NCBI GenBank assembly: GCA_963580285.1
Contig: OY757010.1
Span: forward strand, 219,809,234 to 219,873,233
Length of the DNA: 64,000 bases
From: Lucinisca nassula
Taxonomy: Eukaryota; Mollusca; Bivalvia; Lucinida; Lucinidae
Reading direction: 5' to 3'
Shown here: piece by piece, positions 29,471 to 39,321 of the stretch
How positions within the stretch are numbered: the stretch's first letter is position 1
How the letters are laid out: each line of letters starts with the position of its first letter
The notes under the pieces: generated by a model
What the model was told of the DNA's origin: nothing
Databases searched by the model: none
Seen by the model: only the letters and a program-made list of their open reading frames with translations
Position numbers and translations under genes: made by a program

Positions 29471-29949
29471 ACTGGTTAACCGATTATGTTTTAATTTGCC
29501 CAGGAAAGGTGTAGAGAGGAAAACTGGCCGGCTCAAAAATGACCTAAAATAGTGTTGACTTGGCCGTTAAACTCCAATACAAACAAAGAAACAAATCTGG
29601 TTTCTTACAATTGTGACATTTGCAAACAGTGTGTAAATAGAAAACGCGGCGTCTGATCAGGACCTGCACTATTTGTGTAAAGTTGAAGATTTATTTTTAA
29701 ATTTTTAACAAAATAAATCAAATCAGGGGCCCCTAAAATTGGAATGGACCCGTCCAAAATTATGAAGAGGGAGATGCAAGTTGTCGAGGGATCATGGGGA
29801 TACTGATAAAATCAATATGAGACTGTCTATCTATCACCACTGGAAAGTCACATGTGCATGCAGTATGACAAATAGATAAAAAGTAATGATGAATAAAACA
29901 AAGATTTTAAAAGCAGAACAAAGGTCTGTTGCAAGGTCACAGGGTCAAA

Positions 29950-30200
29950 AAGTCTGTGAAATGAAGACCCCCTCATAAACCCCTCCTTATGTAAAGAAAA
30001 CTGGGGTTTACGGGGGTATACAATATTTTTCATATACCTGCCCTAAGACATAGGTTGTGGGTACTCATGAGACGGTTCTAACGAGCACCCAACCCACAAC
30101 ATATGTTTGCAGTACAAATAAGAAAAATGTCACGGATTTTCACCAGAAAAGTAGCCATTTTGGGGGTGTGAAAAATGCACTGGGTCACACGGGTGTGTTA
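29950..30200. mobile_element. M1b MITE
   Basis: GTCTGTGAAATGAAGACC to CACACGGGTGTGTTAATC. The hairpin is shortened on the left (GTACTCATGAGACGGTTCTAA). Confidence 0.75.
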
Positions 30201-30463
30201 ATCAAAACTGGAGGGGACAATGTTAACGTCAGAGCTAGTCAAAGAACAAAAGATAAGGTCGCAGGCTAGGTCGCAACGTCTTAAAACGGGTGTACCCATG
30301 TCAAATATGAAAGCGGTATGCGTTACATGTATTGTTTATGTAAGAAACTTTAAAAAGTAGATCAAAGGCCGAAGTCAGGGCCACAGGGTCACCAATAGAA
30401 AGGCTTTGTCACAACCAATACACGTGACAGGTACGAAAGTTGAATGGCAGGTGATTGAATAGT

Positions 30464-30753
30464 TTTGTTTGTTTGTTTGATTTGAAGTTTAACGTCCTCG
30501 TCAACACTGTAGAGGTCATTTTGGAGACGTTTTTTCCAATTTTGTGAGACTTTATGAAATGACGTCTCAAGCCTTGCCGTCCAATGAAACCAATAGGTTT
30601 ATAAGCATGGACGGGCCGACTTGCACCGCTTTGCCTGGGCAGGCTTAGATCCTCTAAGCGGTTTACTAGTACTCGTGTGCGGGTCGGTTTCAGCTCTGCG
30701 TAGAAGCATCATGCAGCCAATCTATTTCTTCAAGCCCCGATGGGCGCGGAGTG
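30464..30753 (-). mobile_element. S1 retroposon, nearly full length
   Basis: Read on the minus strand from CGCGCCCATCGGGGCTTGAA to the TTAAACTTCAAATCAAAC tail. A 12-bp target duplication gattRaatagtt (one mismatch) at 30452-30463 and 30754-30765, inside the tandem-repeat block. Confidence 0.92.
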
Positions 30754-30999
30754 GATTAAATAGTTATTGTTAATATTAGGATTTTAAAAAGTAGGTCAAA
30801 GGCCACAGTGAGTGCCGCAGGGTCCTTTAACATTTGTACCAATAGAAAGGCTTCAGAAGCAATACACATGTCAGGTTCGAAAGTTGAATGACAGCTGATC
30901 AAACAGTTATTGTTAATTATGTCCCCCAACTGGAGGGGAGGGGGACATGTTGTTTTTGGTGCGGATCCCGTTTGCGTCGGCGTCGGTGTAGCCTATTTG

Positions 31000-31950
31000 A
31001 AGCACTATATCTCCTGAACATGTGGATGGATTTTGACCAAACTTTCATAGTGTCATAAGGTTATGATGACGTTGACCTCATTTTCAAGATCACAGCCCCA
31101 CCCCCCCCCCCCACCCCTAAAAAAATAAAAAATAAAAACAAAATTAAAACAACAAAATCAACAACAAAAAAAAGCAGTCATTTTTGGGTCAAAAATGGCT
31201 TGTCTGCACTTTAACTCATTAACTTATTGATTAATTTTAGTCAAACTTGGTACAATATATCATTACAACATACCACAGATTGGATCACAGGCTCCCCAAA
31301 ACAGCCACTAATGATTTTTGGCCAGAAATGGCTTGTCTGCAATCTATCTCAATAATTAATTGGCCAATTTTAGTCAAACTTAGTACAAAATATCATTACA
31401 AGATACCACTTTTGTTTTTAGATTTTGTTAACCTTGACCTTTTTTCAAGGTTACAAGCCCCGCCAAAAAAAAAAAATGTCAGTTTTTGGCAAATATATCA
31501 TTACAACTTAACGCTGATTTGATTAGATTTTGGTGACATTGACCTTTTTTTCAAGGTCAAAGCCTACCTGCCCACCCCCCCCCCCCCCCAAAAAAAAAGC
31601 AAACATCAAAAACCAAAAAGAAAACTGACAATTTTGGCACAAAATGGCTTGTCTGCACTCTATCTCATTACTCATTAACGAATTAATTAATTGTATTCCA
31701 ACTTGGTAAAATATATCATCACATCATACCGTAAATTTGATTAGATTTTAGTGACCTTGACCGTTTTCTTCAATGTCACAGGCCGCCCAAAAACAGTCAA
31801 TTTTTTGGCCAAAAATGGCTTGTCTGCAATCTAAGGTCAAGGGCTCCCGAAACATGTTCTTTTGGGGCCCAAATACTCAATATCATTTAAGAGTTAATAT
31901 ATGTTGGTCAATCTCGGTAAAATATTAAATTATAGTCTACCAAACACGAT
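31000..31950. repeat. Degenerate repeats with AATGGCTTGTCTGCA and TGACCTTGACC
   Basis: AATGGCTTGTCTGCA recurs at about 31195, 31328, 31643 and 31815, followed each time by TTTTAGTCAAACTTGGTA-like sequence, ATATCATTACAA and GACCTTGACC / CAAGGTCA motifs. Poly-C and poly-A runs interrupt it. No coding. Confidence 0.7.
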
Positions 31951-31954
31951 TGAT

Positions 31955-32490
31955 TCGGCCCTCGCCCATCGGGGCTTGAAGAAATAGATAGGCTGCATGA
32001 TGCTTCCACGTAGAGCTGAAACCGACCGCATCTAATCTAAGCGGTGCGAGTCGGACTGTCCATGCATATAAACCCCATAGGTTTCATTGGGCAGCAGGGC
32101 TTGAGAAGTCATTTCATCTCAGTGTCGGTTTTTTGTTTGTTTGTTTGATTTGAGGTTCAACGTCCCCGTCAACACTGTAAAGGTCATTTTGGAGTCGTTG
32201 CTTCCAATTATGTAGGACTTTTACCCGACATTGAGATGAAATGACATCTCAAGCCCTGTCGCCCAATGAAACCTATAGGGTTTATTAGCATGGACGGTCC
32301 GCCTCGCACCGCGGTTCCTGGACAGGCTTAGATCCTCTAAGCGGTTTACCAGTACTAGTGTGCGGGCCGGTTCAGCTCTGCGTGGAAGCATCATGCAGCC
32401 CATATATTAGTCCCACAAAACTGGAAGCAACGTCTCCAAAATGACCTATACTGTGTTGACAGGGACGTAAAACCTCAAATCAAACAAAAA
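31955..32490 (+). mobile_element. S1 retroposon, interrupted by an inverted S1
   Basis: GGCCCTCGCCCATCGGGGC to CAGTGTCGG, then resumes at AGTCCCACAAAACTGGAAGC after the insert and ends CAAATCAAAC plus an A run. The GTAAA expected at the junction is missing. Confidence 0.85.
32127..32408 (-). mobile_element. S1 retroposon, 5' truncated, inverted inside S1
   Basis: Tail TTTGTTTGTTTGATTTGAGG on the left, body ending at GCATCATGCAGCCCATATAT on the right, lacking the first 25 bases or so of S1. Confidence 0.88.
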
Positions 32491-32846
32491 AAAAAATTGG
32501 TTAGATTCTGGTGATCTGAGCTTTTTAATGACTATTTTGTTATTTAAGGTCATAGGCAGTTTTTGACCAAAAATTGCTGGTTTGCAACTAACATTTTGGA
32601 GACCTTAACCTAGCTATTAAAGTCAAATAGGTGTTAAAGATATATTTATGGTGAGGGACATTGTTTTTCTCTGAAAACATTCCTGGTGTTATGATTTTAA
32701 AAAGTAGGTAACACAGTCGGTGCCACAGGGTCCTTTGTGCCAACAGAAAGGCCTTTTCACAAGCAATACACTTGTCAGGTACGAAAGTTGAATGGCAGCT
32801 GGTTGAATAGTTATTGTTAATAAGTAGATCAAATGCTAGAGTCAAG

Positions 32847-33161
32847 CAGTTGGTAGAGTGTCCGCTCCGGGGAACGGGAGGTCACGGGTTCAAACCTGAG
32901 CCGCGACATACCAAAAGTCGTTAAAAATGGTACTAGCTGCTCCTCGCTTGGCACTCATATTTACGGGGCAGAGCTAGGACTGGTAGACCCAGTGTCAGGA
33001 TAATGTGACTGGGTGTGGTATCATGTAATCTGCCTGTGACATGATACTTCAGTGAGGCAGCACTATAAAAGTGGGCATTGAGCTCCCTGTCGCAACCAGA
33101 CACCGTCGTGATATGACTGAAAAATTGTTGAAAATGACGTTAAACCCGAAATCACACACAC
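32847..33161 (+). mobile_element. S3 SINE, slightly 5' truncated
   Basis: Starts inside the A box (CAGTTGGTAGAG), B-box region GTCACGGGTTCAAACCTG, then the S3 core, ending GACGTTAAACCCGAAATCAC. Perfect 15-bp target duplication aatgctagagtcaag at 32832-32846 and 33162-33176. Confidence 0.95.
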
Positions 33162-33232
33162 AATGCTAGAGTCAAGGTCACCGGGTCATAAAAACATTGG
33201 TACCAACAGGAAGGTCTTGTTACATAACGAAC

Positions 33233-33493
33233 GCACACCTGTACAAATAAATTGCAAACTTAACCGCCGAAAAATAAAAATAAAATAAGATGAAAAATTG
33301 TAATTTGTTTTTTATTTCTGCTCAAAATATTGATTGTGGGTACCCGTTAGAACCGCCTCAATTAGGCCATTCTAAAGAGTACCCACATTCTAAAATTTAC
33401 AGCAGAAATAAGAAAAATAAGGTTTACCCCTGTAAACCCCAGTTTTACTATAAAAGTGGGATTCAAGGGGATCACAGGCGTATTTGCGTGATG
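33233..33493. mobile_element. M1a MITE
   Basis: CATAACGAACGCACACC to GGCGTATTTGCGTGATG. Hairpin arms decayed (GTACCCGTTAGAACCGCCTC vs GCCATTCTAAAGAGTACCC). Confidence 0.85.
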
Positions 33494-33759
33494 TCAGAAG
33501 AATACGCATATCAAATATGAAAAGCCAACTGATGTAATGACCAAGTATGACCGACTCAGTATATGCAGATAGATAGATAGAAAGCTCTATGGCAAACGGT
33601 TCAATATATAGTTATGTAAAAGTATTTTGCCACAGACGGGCGGACGGGCAGATAGACGGCCAGGCAGGCCCAAACAGTATGCCCACGGAAGCTTCAGTAT
33701 TACGTCGACATACCCATGTGATAAAATGATGTCAGTCCGGACGAGCAACAATTTATGCC

Positions 33760-33967
33760 TTTCAAGATTATTTCACTCACATCGAGCCGATCGTGAATCA
33801 GAGGTCGGCGAAAACCGGATTACCAGAATAAACACCACCTGACTCCGTGGTATAACTTGGCGTCTCACATGTGACCCGAGCCAGGCTCGAACCACAGTGG
33901 TGAGAGACTTGATGATTAAGTCATCTCTCTTATGTACTGGGCCACGGAGGGCCCTCCTGTTGCTGAA
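33760..33967 (-). mobile_element. S4 SINE with tRNA-like head
   Basis: Minus strand: head CCTCCGTGGCCCAGTACATA, B box GTGGTTCGAGCCTGGC, body GTGAGACGCCAAGTTATACC, GATCGGCTCGATGTGAGTG. Target duplication aacaaatttatgcc / aacaatttatgcc (one A indel) at 33747-33759 and 33968-33981. Confidence 0.85.
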
Positions 33968-34009
33968 AACAAATTTATGCCCTTGTTGAGTGCAGTTCAC
34001 CTAGCTACA

Positions 34010-34265
34010 TGATGCTTCCACGCAGACCTGAAACCGACCCGCACACGAGTACTGGTAAACTGCTTAGAGGATCTAAGCCTGCCCAGGCAAAGCGGTGCGT
34101 GTCGGACCGTCCATGCTTATAAACCCCATCGGTTTCATCGGCTTGAGATGTCATTTCATCTCAGTGTCGAGTAAAAGTCCCACACAATTGGAAGCAATGC
34201 CTCCAAAATGACCTTTACTGTGTTGACGGGGTCGTTAAACCTCAAATCAAACAAACAAACAAAAC
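34010..34265 (+). mobile_element. S1 retroposon, 5' truncated
   Basis: Begins GCTACATGATGCTTCCACGC and ends CAAATCAAACAAACAAAC. Confidence 0.9.
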
Positions 34266-34511
34266 AATTTACCTTATAAGGATTTCAAGAGTGCATATCA
34301 ATGCGGTGTAGACAGAAAGTAGGAAAGTAGTGGACATCATTCGGACCCAACGTTTCTGTTTGAATGCGTGAATGTTCATTACATCCACTTTTAAACGTGA
34401 TGCTCAATTCGAAGATTAAGTGGCATATTCATAAATACCGCTTTGCTCCCTCTTTAATAGCAGCTGAATCCTACTAAAACTGATACAATGATAAGAAGTA
34501 AAACTTGAAAA

Positions 34512-34660
34512 CATCACGTGAACAAGTCCGTGAACTGAGCACCCCGCTAAACCCCACTTTATATAGAGCAAATCGGGTTTTACGGGGGTATACATTATTT
34601 TTCTTATTTCTGCTCCAAAACATAGGTTGTGGGTACTAGTGAGAACCGCCTCAATGAGAA
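34512..34660. mobile_element. M1b MITE, right half lost
   Basis: CATCACGTGAACAAGTCCG start and GGGTACTAGTGAGAACCGCC half-hairpin; breaks off after CTCAATGAGA. Confidence 0.8.
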
Positions 34661-34789
34661 TGCAAGAACATAAAGGAAAGGAGGAGACTTGTACAAGTCT
34701 AGGATATCTTGAGCTAAAGCAAGAAGTCGCAGGGACTCAATAACGAGTTGGAAACACCCATGGTAAGAGAGAGCCCTATTTTCGAATCT

Positions 34790-35075
34790 GGCCCCGCCCA
34801 TCGCCGGGTAAATGGCTGCATGATTCTTCCACGCAGAGCTGAAACTGACCGCACATGAATATCGGTAAACCGTTTAGAGGATCTAAGCCTGCCAACGAAA
34901 AGTGGTGCGAGTCATATACACCTTATTGGTTTCAATGGGAGGCAGAGCTTGACATGTCATTTCAGTTCAATTTCGGGTAAAAGTCCCGCAAAATTGGAAG
35001 CAACGTCTCCAAAATGACTGTACAGTGTTGACGGGGACGTTAAACCTCAAATCAACCAACCAAGCAACTAGCCAG
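34790..35075 (+). mobile_element. S1 retroposon, nearly full length
   Basis: GGCCCCGCCCATCGCCGGG to CAAATCAACCAACCAAG; the tail repeats have changed from CAAA to CAAC. Confidence 0.9.
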
Positions 35076-35228
35076 TTTTCGAATCATATACAGAATTCTC
35101 TCTAACAATCAAAGACACGGAATAGACAGCTTAACAAGCTTGTCTAAAAATTCATTTAAAAACTCAACCGAAGCTCGTTGACCTCGGCTGATTTGAACTC
35201 GCGTCAAAACTCCTCCAGATATCAACAT

Positions 35229-35295
35229 TGTATACTGTGTGTACTCATTAGAATCGCCTTGGTAAGGCGATTCTAATGAGTGCACACAGCATACC
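35229..35295. mobile_element. M3-type central hairpin, isolated
   Basis: TACTGTGTGTACTCATTAGA and its complement around GCCTT-GGT-AAGGC. The GCCTT/AAGGC pair replaces the usual GCCTC/GAGGC, a compensated change. M3 ends are not found nearby. Confidence 0.75.
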
Positions 35296-35624
35296 TTTGT
35301 GTTATTCAAGATCGAAGGAAAACCCCGTTTAATCATCCCCGTTATGCATCCAGACTTGGGGCTGTTATCAATTGTCCATCTCGAACAAATGACTATGTTC
35401 CCAAAAGTGCCGGACTCGGTAGCTCAGTCGGATGCGCGTTTGACTGGTGATCAGGTGGACGCGGGTTCGATACCTGCCCGGGTCGGCAACATTCTTTCGT
35501 GGAGATTGATCATGAAATCTTTTCTACGGTCAGTCTCTCCCTTCCGCTGATTCAAGAAGGGCAGTTGTCAGTTTCTGGCGAAAGATTGTGCACTGTACTG
35601 GTTAACCGCTTACGTATAAGCCTG

Positions 35625-36255
35625 AGGCCCCCGCCCATTGGGGTTTGAAGAAATAAATGGGCTGCATGATGCTTCCACGAAGTGCTGAAACCGACCGCAC
35701 ACGAATACTGGTATACGGCTTAGAGGATCTAGAAGATCTAAGCCTGCCCAGGAAGCCCCCGCCCATAGGGGCTTGAAGAAATATATGGGCTGCATGATGC
35801 TTCCACACAGAGCTGAATCCGGCCCGCACACTAGTACTGGTAAACCGCTTAGAGGATCTAAGCCTGTTCAGGAATCGCGGTGCGAGGCGGACCGTCCATG
35901 CTAATAAATCCTATTGGTTTCATTGGGCGACAGGGCTTGAGATGTCATTTCATCTCAATGTCGGGTAAAAGTCCCACAAAATTGGAAGCAGCGTCTCCAA
36001 AATGACCTTGACAGTGTTGACGGGGACGTTAAACCTCAAATCAAACAAACAAACAAATAAGCCTGCCCAGGCAAAATTGTGCGAATGGACCGTCCATGGA
36101 TGATTATAAACCTGATTGGTTTCTTTGGGCGACAGGGCTTGAGATGTCATTTCATCTCAATGTCGGGTAAAAGTCCCACAAAATTTGAAGCAACGTCTCC
36201 AAAATGACCTATACAGTGTTGACGGGGACGTTAAACCTCAAATCAAATCAAACAA
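35625..36255 (+). mobile_element. S1 retroposon inside S2, itself interrupted
   Basis: Starts AGGCCCCCGCCCATTGGGG, tail CAAATCAAATCAAACAA. Perfect 13-bp target duplication acgtataagcctg at 35612-35624 and 36256-36268. Confidence 0.95.
35753..36057 (+). mobile_element. S1 retroposon inside S1, full length
   Basis: Starts AAGCCCCCGCCCATAGGGG, tail CAAACAAACAAACAAA. Perfect 14-bp target duplication taagcctgcccagg at 35739-35752 and 36058-36071. The youngest of the three layers. Confidence 0.95.
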
Positions 36256-36377
36256 ACGTATAAGCCTGCCCAGGAAAGTGTGGATAGGTAAACTGACTGG
36301 CTAAAAATGACCTAAATAGTGTTGACTGGGCCGTTAAACTCCAACATAAAAGTATTTGAGACGTTAAAGCGCAACTA

Positions 36378-36723
36378 CAGTCGAACTTCAATGGCTCGAA
36401 CACCTTTGGGACCTCGAAAATCTGTTCGAGACAGGGGTAGTTCGAGCCACTGAGTTTACTGCCAGGAGGCATAACGTGATACTTTTATACATCTTTTCGG
36501 TGTTCTATAATAAAAATGCATGCTGTGTGTACTCATTAGAATCGCCTCATCGAGGCGATTCTAATGAGTACACACAGCATACATTTGCAAGCTAAAAGAC
36601 TAAAATCTCCTTAATTATCCCCCGATATTTCTTATGTCGAGGATTTCACTAGGGGCTCAAGATTGGGTTCGACACATCCATGGTGAACGAGCCATCGGTG
36701 TTCGAGCCATCGAAGTTCTACTG
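36378..36723. mobile_element. M3 Tc1/mariner-like MITE, complete
   Basis: 346 bp: CAGTCGAACTTCAATGGC ... GCCATCGAAGTTCTACTG flanked by TA (36376-36377, 36724-36725). About 30-bp inverted ends including GGCTCGAACACC. Central hairpin TGTGTGTACTCATTAGAATC with a perfect complement around GCCTC-ATC-GAGGC. No transposase. Confidence 0.93.
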
Positions 36724-36725
36724 TA

Positions 36726-37417
36726 TGTATATAAGTCACGTTTTCTCAGAACGTGGCTTGTCTCAACCTCATCTTTTTCGCAAGTCGATTGAATACTGCA
36801 CACTTCTATTGGGAAACGCTGACAATCTGTCTAACCTATTAACGGAGTGGTTTCGTCCTATCTGCCTAATACGATAGCTGTGAAAGATTCCATTTTACTT
36901 GGAATAAGGTGAACTAGCAGTTGTGCTGTGGTGTGCTAGGGATTTTTTGCCGTCTTCTTTTTTATATACTAGTGAAAAAAAAATCCTGGTGACAATTTAT
37001 TTAAGGTGTTTTCACGGGGACTTAAGAGGAGAATAGAAACTGTCACCCTATTTTGATGGATCGAACGAATAGAAAAATAAAGTTTTTTTAAGGTAGAAAA
37101 AGTATAAGAATAAAGTAGTTTAAAAGGATTTATATCAAAAGCACAGAAAAAACAACAACAACAAACAAACCAAAAACATAAAACAAACAAAAAACTGGAT
37201 GTATATATTATTTGGCATCAGTGGAACCTGTACATACACTGAATTTTAAATAATTTGAAAACATTATTTTTGTAAGGGCAGTGTTATGAACAGACATTCA
37301 AATTCAGAATATAAGGATATATCAGTGTGAAAATATCATAATATAAGAAAAAACTAGAAGTTAAAATGTATGTGAGATTAAAAATCAGTTGAGTAACTCT
37401 AACGAAATTTATTTCTT
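36726..37417. other. No gene seen
   Basis: AT-rich, with an A-rich CAACAACAAACAAACC stretch near 37150. It could be upstream noncoding sequence of the candidate exon that follows. Confidence 0.35.
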
Positions 37418-37458
37418 AGTAGAATGGTGAGAAGAGAAAAACGTGGAATTATTTTAAT

Positions 37459-37567
37459 ATGGTGGAGATGAAATTAAATTTAACAAATATGATATCAAAT
37501 TTGGAATATATCTTAATTTTTCTGTTAGTTGCGGATTTACATTCGGATGTCCAGGGGTTAGATCTTG
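37459..37567 (+). CDS. Candidate first coding exon with signal-peptide-like start
   Basis: ATG at 37459 opens 36 codons plus one base, MVEMKLNLTNMISNLEY then ILIFLLVADLHSDVQGLDL, before the strong donor CTTG|GTAAGT (GT at 37568). A hydrophobic stretch (YILIFLLVA) followed by polar residues and G fits a secretory signal with cleavage near VQG. An acceptor-like TTTATTTCTTAG ends at about 37417, so the exon could start at 37418 with a short 5' UTR. No downstream exon was identified and no family is recognised. Base composition matches the surroundings, so chance is not excluded. Confidence 0.3.
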
Positions 37568-37658
37568 GTAAGTTTGATGATATTTAACTGACTCTTTCAG
37601 TTTTTAATACATATAATTTTTTGTTCTTTAAACATGCATTCCTATATATAATGATGTA

Positions 37659-37698
37659 TAATAATAATAATAATAATAATAATAGTAATAATAATAAT
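37659..37698. repeat. (TAA)n microsatellite
   Basis: TAA run with one TAG interruption, followed by a short TTA run. Confidence 0.95.
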
Positions 37699-37734
37699 TT
37701 ATTATTATTATTATCATTTTTACTATTCACGTTA

Positions 37735-37950
37735 ACAAGTCAGTTTAATGAATACGCCTCTAAACTCCACTTTATGGTTTACAGGCGTATACCTGATATT
37801 TCTTATTTCTGTTCCTAGACACAGATTGTGTTGATACTCGTTAGAACCACTACCTCAAACAGGCGGTTCTAAAGAGTATTAGCAACTTATGATTTGAGTA
37901 TAAATAAGGAAAACTGCACATTTTTTTTTCACCAGAGTAAAAGTCTATGT
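37735..37950. mobile_element. M1b MITE, degraded
   Basis: TTAATGAATACGCCTCTAAA, TTATTTCTGTTCCTAGACAC, GATACTCGTTAGAACCACTA and GGCGGTTCTAAAGAGTATT, then CACCAGAGTAAAAGTC. Ends lost. Confidence 0.65.
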
Positions 37951-37963
37951 CTCACGGTTATTG

Positions 37964-37966
<3 letters not shown>

Positions 37967-38012
<46 letters not shown>
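37967..38012. repeat. (TTA)n microsatellite
   Basis: About 15 TTA units. Confidence 0.95.
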
Positions 38013-38461
38013 CTCATAGCGGCAACAGCTGCAAATTAAGGACTCGAACTGTACTTTTTGCCATACCTCGCGTCATGAGACATTTGGTCCTATAGATTGT
38101 TCAGTTTTATTCTATCTTTCTTCAAAATGAAAATTACACACAATACGTATTGCTAAAACAACGAATCGCTCACCACAAATGAAAGACAGAAAGAAGGAAA
38201 GAAAGTACGAAAGATGAGAAAAAAATGCGAAATAAAAAAAGAAGAAAAAGACTGTTATGGATCTGAATCGAATGAATCATTACAATACCACGCCTGATAA
38301 AGAAAGTATTTTTTTTTATTTTTGTTTCATACCGAGATGCTCGTTAGAACCAACTATTTTGTGCGCAAAAAATAAGGAAATAATAATTATATACCCCTGA
38401 AAAATCCCACTTTTGTCTTTACAAATAAATACGTATTAAAAGACCGAAAGAACAAAAAATC

Positions 38462-38462
38462 G

Positions 38463-38491
<29 letters not shown>
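38462..38491. repeat. Poly-A tract
   Basis: About 29 consecutive A after TCG. It follows a decayed M1 core (38285-38400). No retroposon body could be attached to it. Confidence 0.95.
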
Positions 38492-38494
<3 letters not shown>

Positions 38495-38680
38495 TGGAAT
38501 TATTTTTATTTCTGTGGGAAAGAGCTATGTCAGAAACTAAGATAAATAAACGTCAATGCTAGATGTGGCGTTCTGTTTGCTTATTTTGTTTGGTTAGAAC
38601 GCCTAAGCCAATTAGGGGTCGAATGCCATGTATATTGAACAAGCAAATAACTCCAGGGATATTGACTCTGTTTCTTGTGT

Positions 38681-38928
38681 TTAACCCATTTTGTACCGGA
38701 AACCCCAAAACGGGTAATTGGCAAAGCCCAATACGGGTAATTGGCAAACAGTGCAGGCCCAGATCAGACGGCGGCGTCTGATCAGGGCCTACACTGTTTG
38801 CAAAAAAGTTCAGCCATTTTTCAAGTAAAATTTGAAGAAAACACAACCAGACAGCCCTAAATTTTGAAATGGATTTGTGCTGTATATGAGGTGGAAGATT
38901 CCATTTGGTATAAAAAGGGTAAATATTC
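38681..38928. mobile_element. M5-related MITE with TTAA-type end
   Basis: Left TTAACCCATTTTGTACCGG, hairpin CAGTGCAGGCCCAGATCAGA with complement around CGGCGG, right end TAAAAAGGGTAAA. Its body (AACACAACCAGACAGCCC, GAAATGGATTTG, AGATTCCATTTGG) differs from the 20010 copy, so it is a related subfamily. A partial relative lies at 28367-28560. Confidence 0.65.
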
Positions 38929-39321
38929 TATTACATCACTTGGTAAGAAAACATTTAGGGAACATTACAGTTTGATATAATGCTATCTTTCATGACTCTA
39001 GAACTGTTTTTCTTTTCGGATGATATTTTTCTTGCATTTTGCTTCAGATTTTCATCTTGGTGTGTGCGTGTGTGTGTATTTTTTAAACTGCGTTTAGCCT
39101 ATTTTGTCCGCGAAACCACAAAAAGGGTACAATGGCAAAAAGTACACGCCGGCTGTTAATCCCTATATTTCGAAATGGAATCCTGCTATATATATATTAG
39201 ACGGAAGGAGGTTCCATTCACTTAACAGCCGATTCAGCAGACAGAACTTTACAAAACTTAAGATTGACCTCTCTTTGGTAAAGTGATGTAGGTAACAATA
39301 TTCTTTGGCTTGCTTGGTCCA

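Larger units (their letters stand above)
28712..29588 (+). mobile_element. S2 SINE split by an M2 and an S3
   Basis: tRNA-like head with A box TAGCTCAGTCGGATGCGC and B box GCGGGTTTGATACCTGCC, body resuming at CTACAGTCATTCTCTTCC after the M2, then again at GGTTAACCGATTATG after the S3. Tail CCGTTAAACTCCAATAC. Confidence 0.92.
29860..33232. repeat. Degenerate tandem-repeat block hosting several insertions
   Basis: Units of about 140 bp share TTTTAAAAAGTAGRTCAAAG, GGYCACAGGGTCCTTT, CAATAGAAAGGCTT, CAATACACATGTCAGG and GAAAGTTGAATGGCAGCTG. They are recognisable near 29900, 30349-30462, 30780-30915, 32692-32831 and 33162-33232. M1, S1 and S3 copies and a second repeat type (31.0-32.6 kb) are embedded. 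Confidence 0.75.
35409..36347 (+). mobile_element. S2 SINE, split by nested S1 copies
   Basis: tRNA-like head GGTAGCTCAGTCGGATGCGC with B box GCGGGTTCGATACCTGCC; body to TTAACCGCTTACGTATAAGC; resumes at 36256 and ends CCGTTAAACTCCAACAT. Possible short duplication aaaagt on both sides (35403-35408, 36348-36353). Confidence 0.93.

Noticed and set aside
38462..38491. Poly-A tract as the tail of a processed pseudogene
   Set aside because: No coding or LINE-like body precedes it on the plus strand and no target duplication was found.
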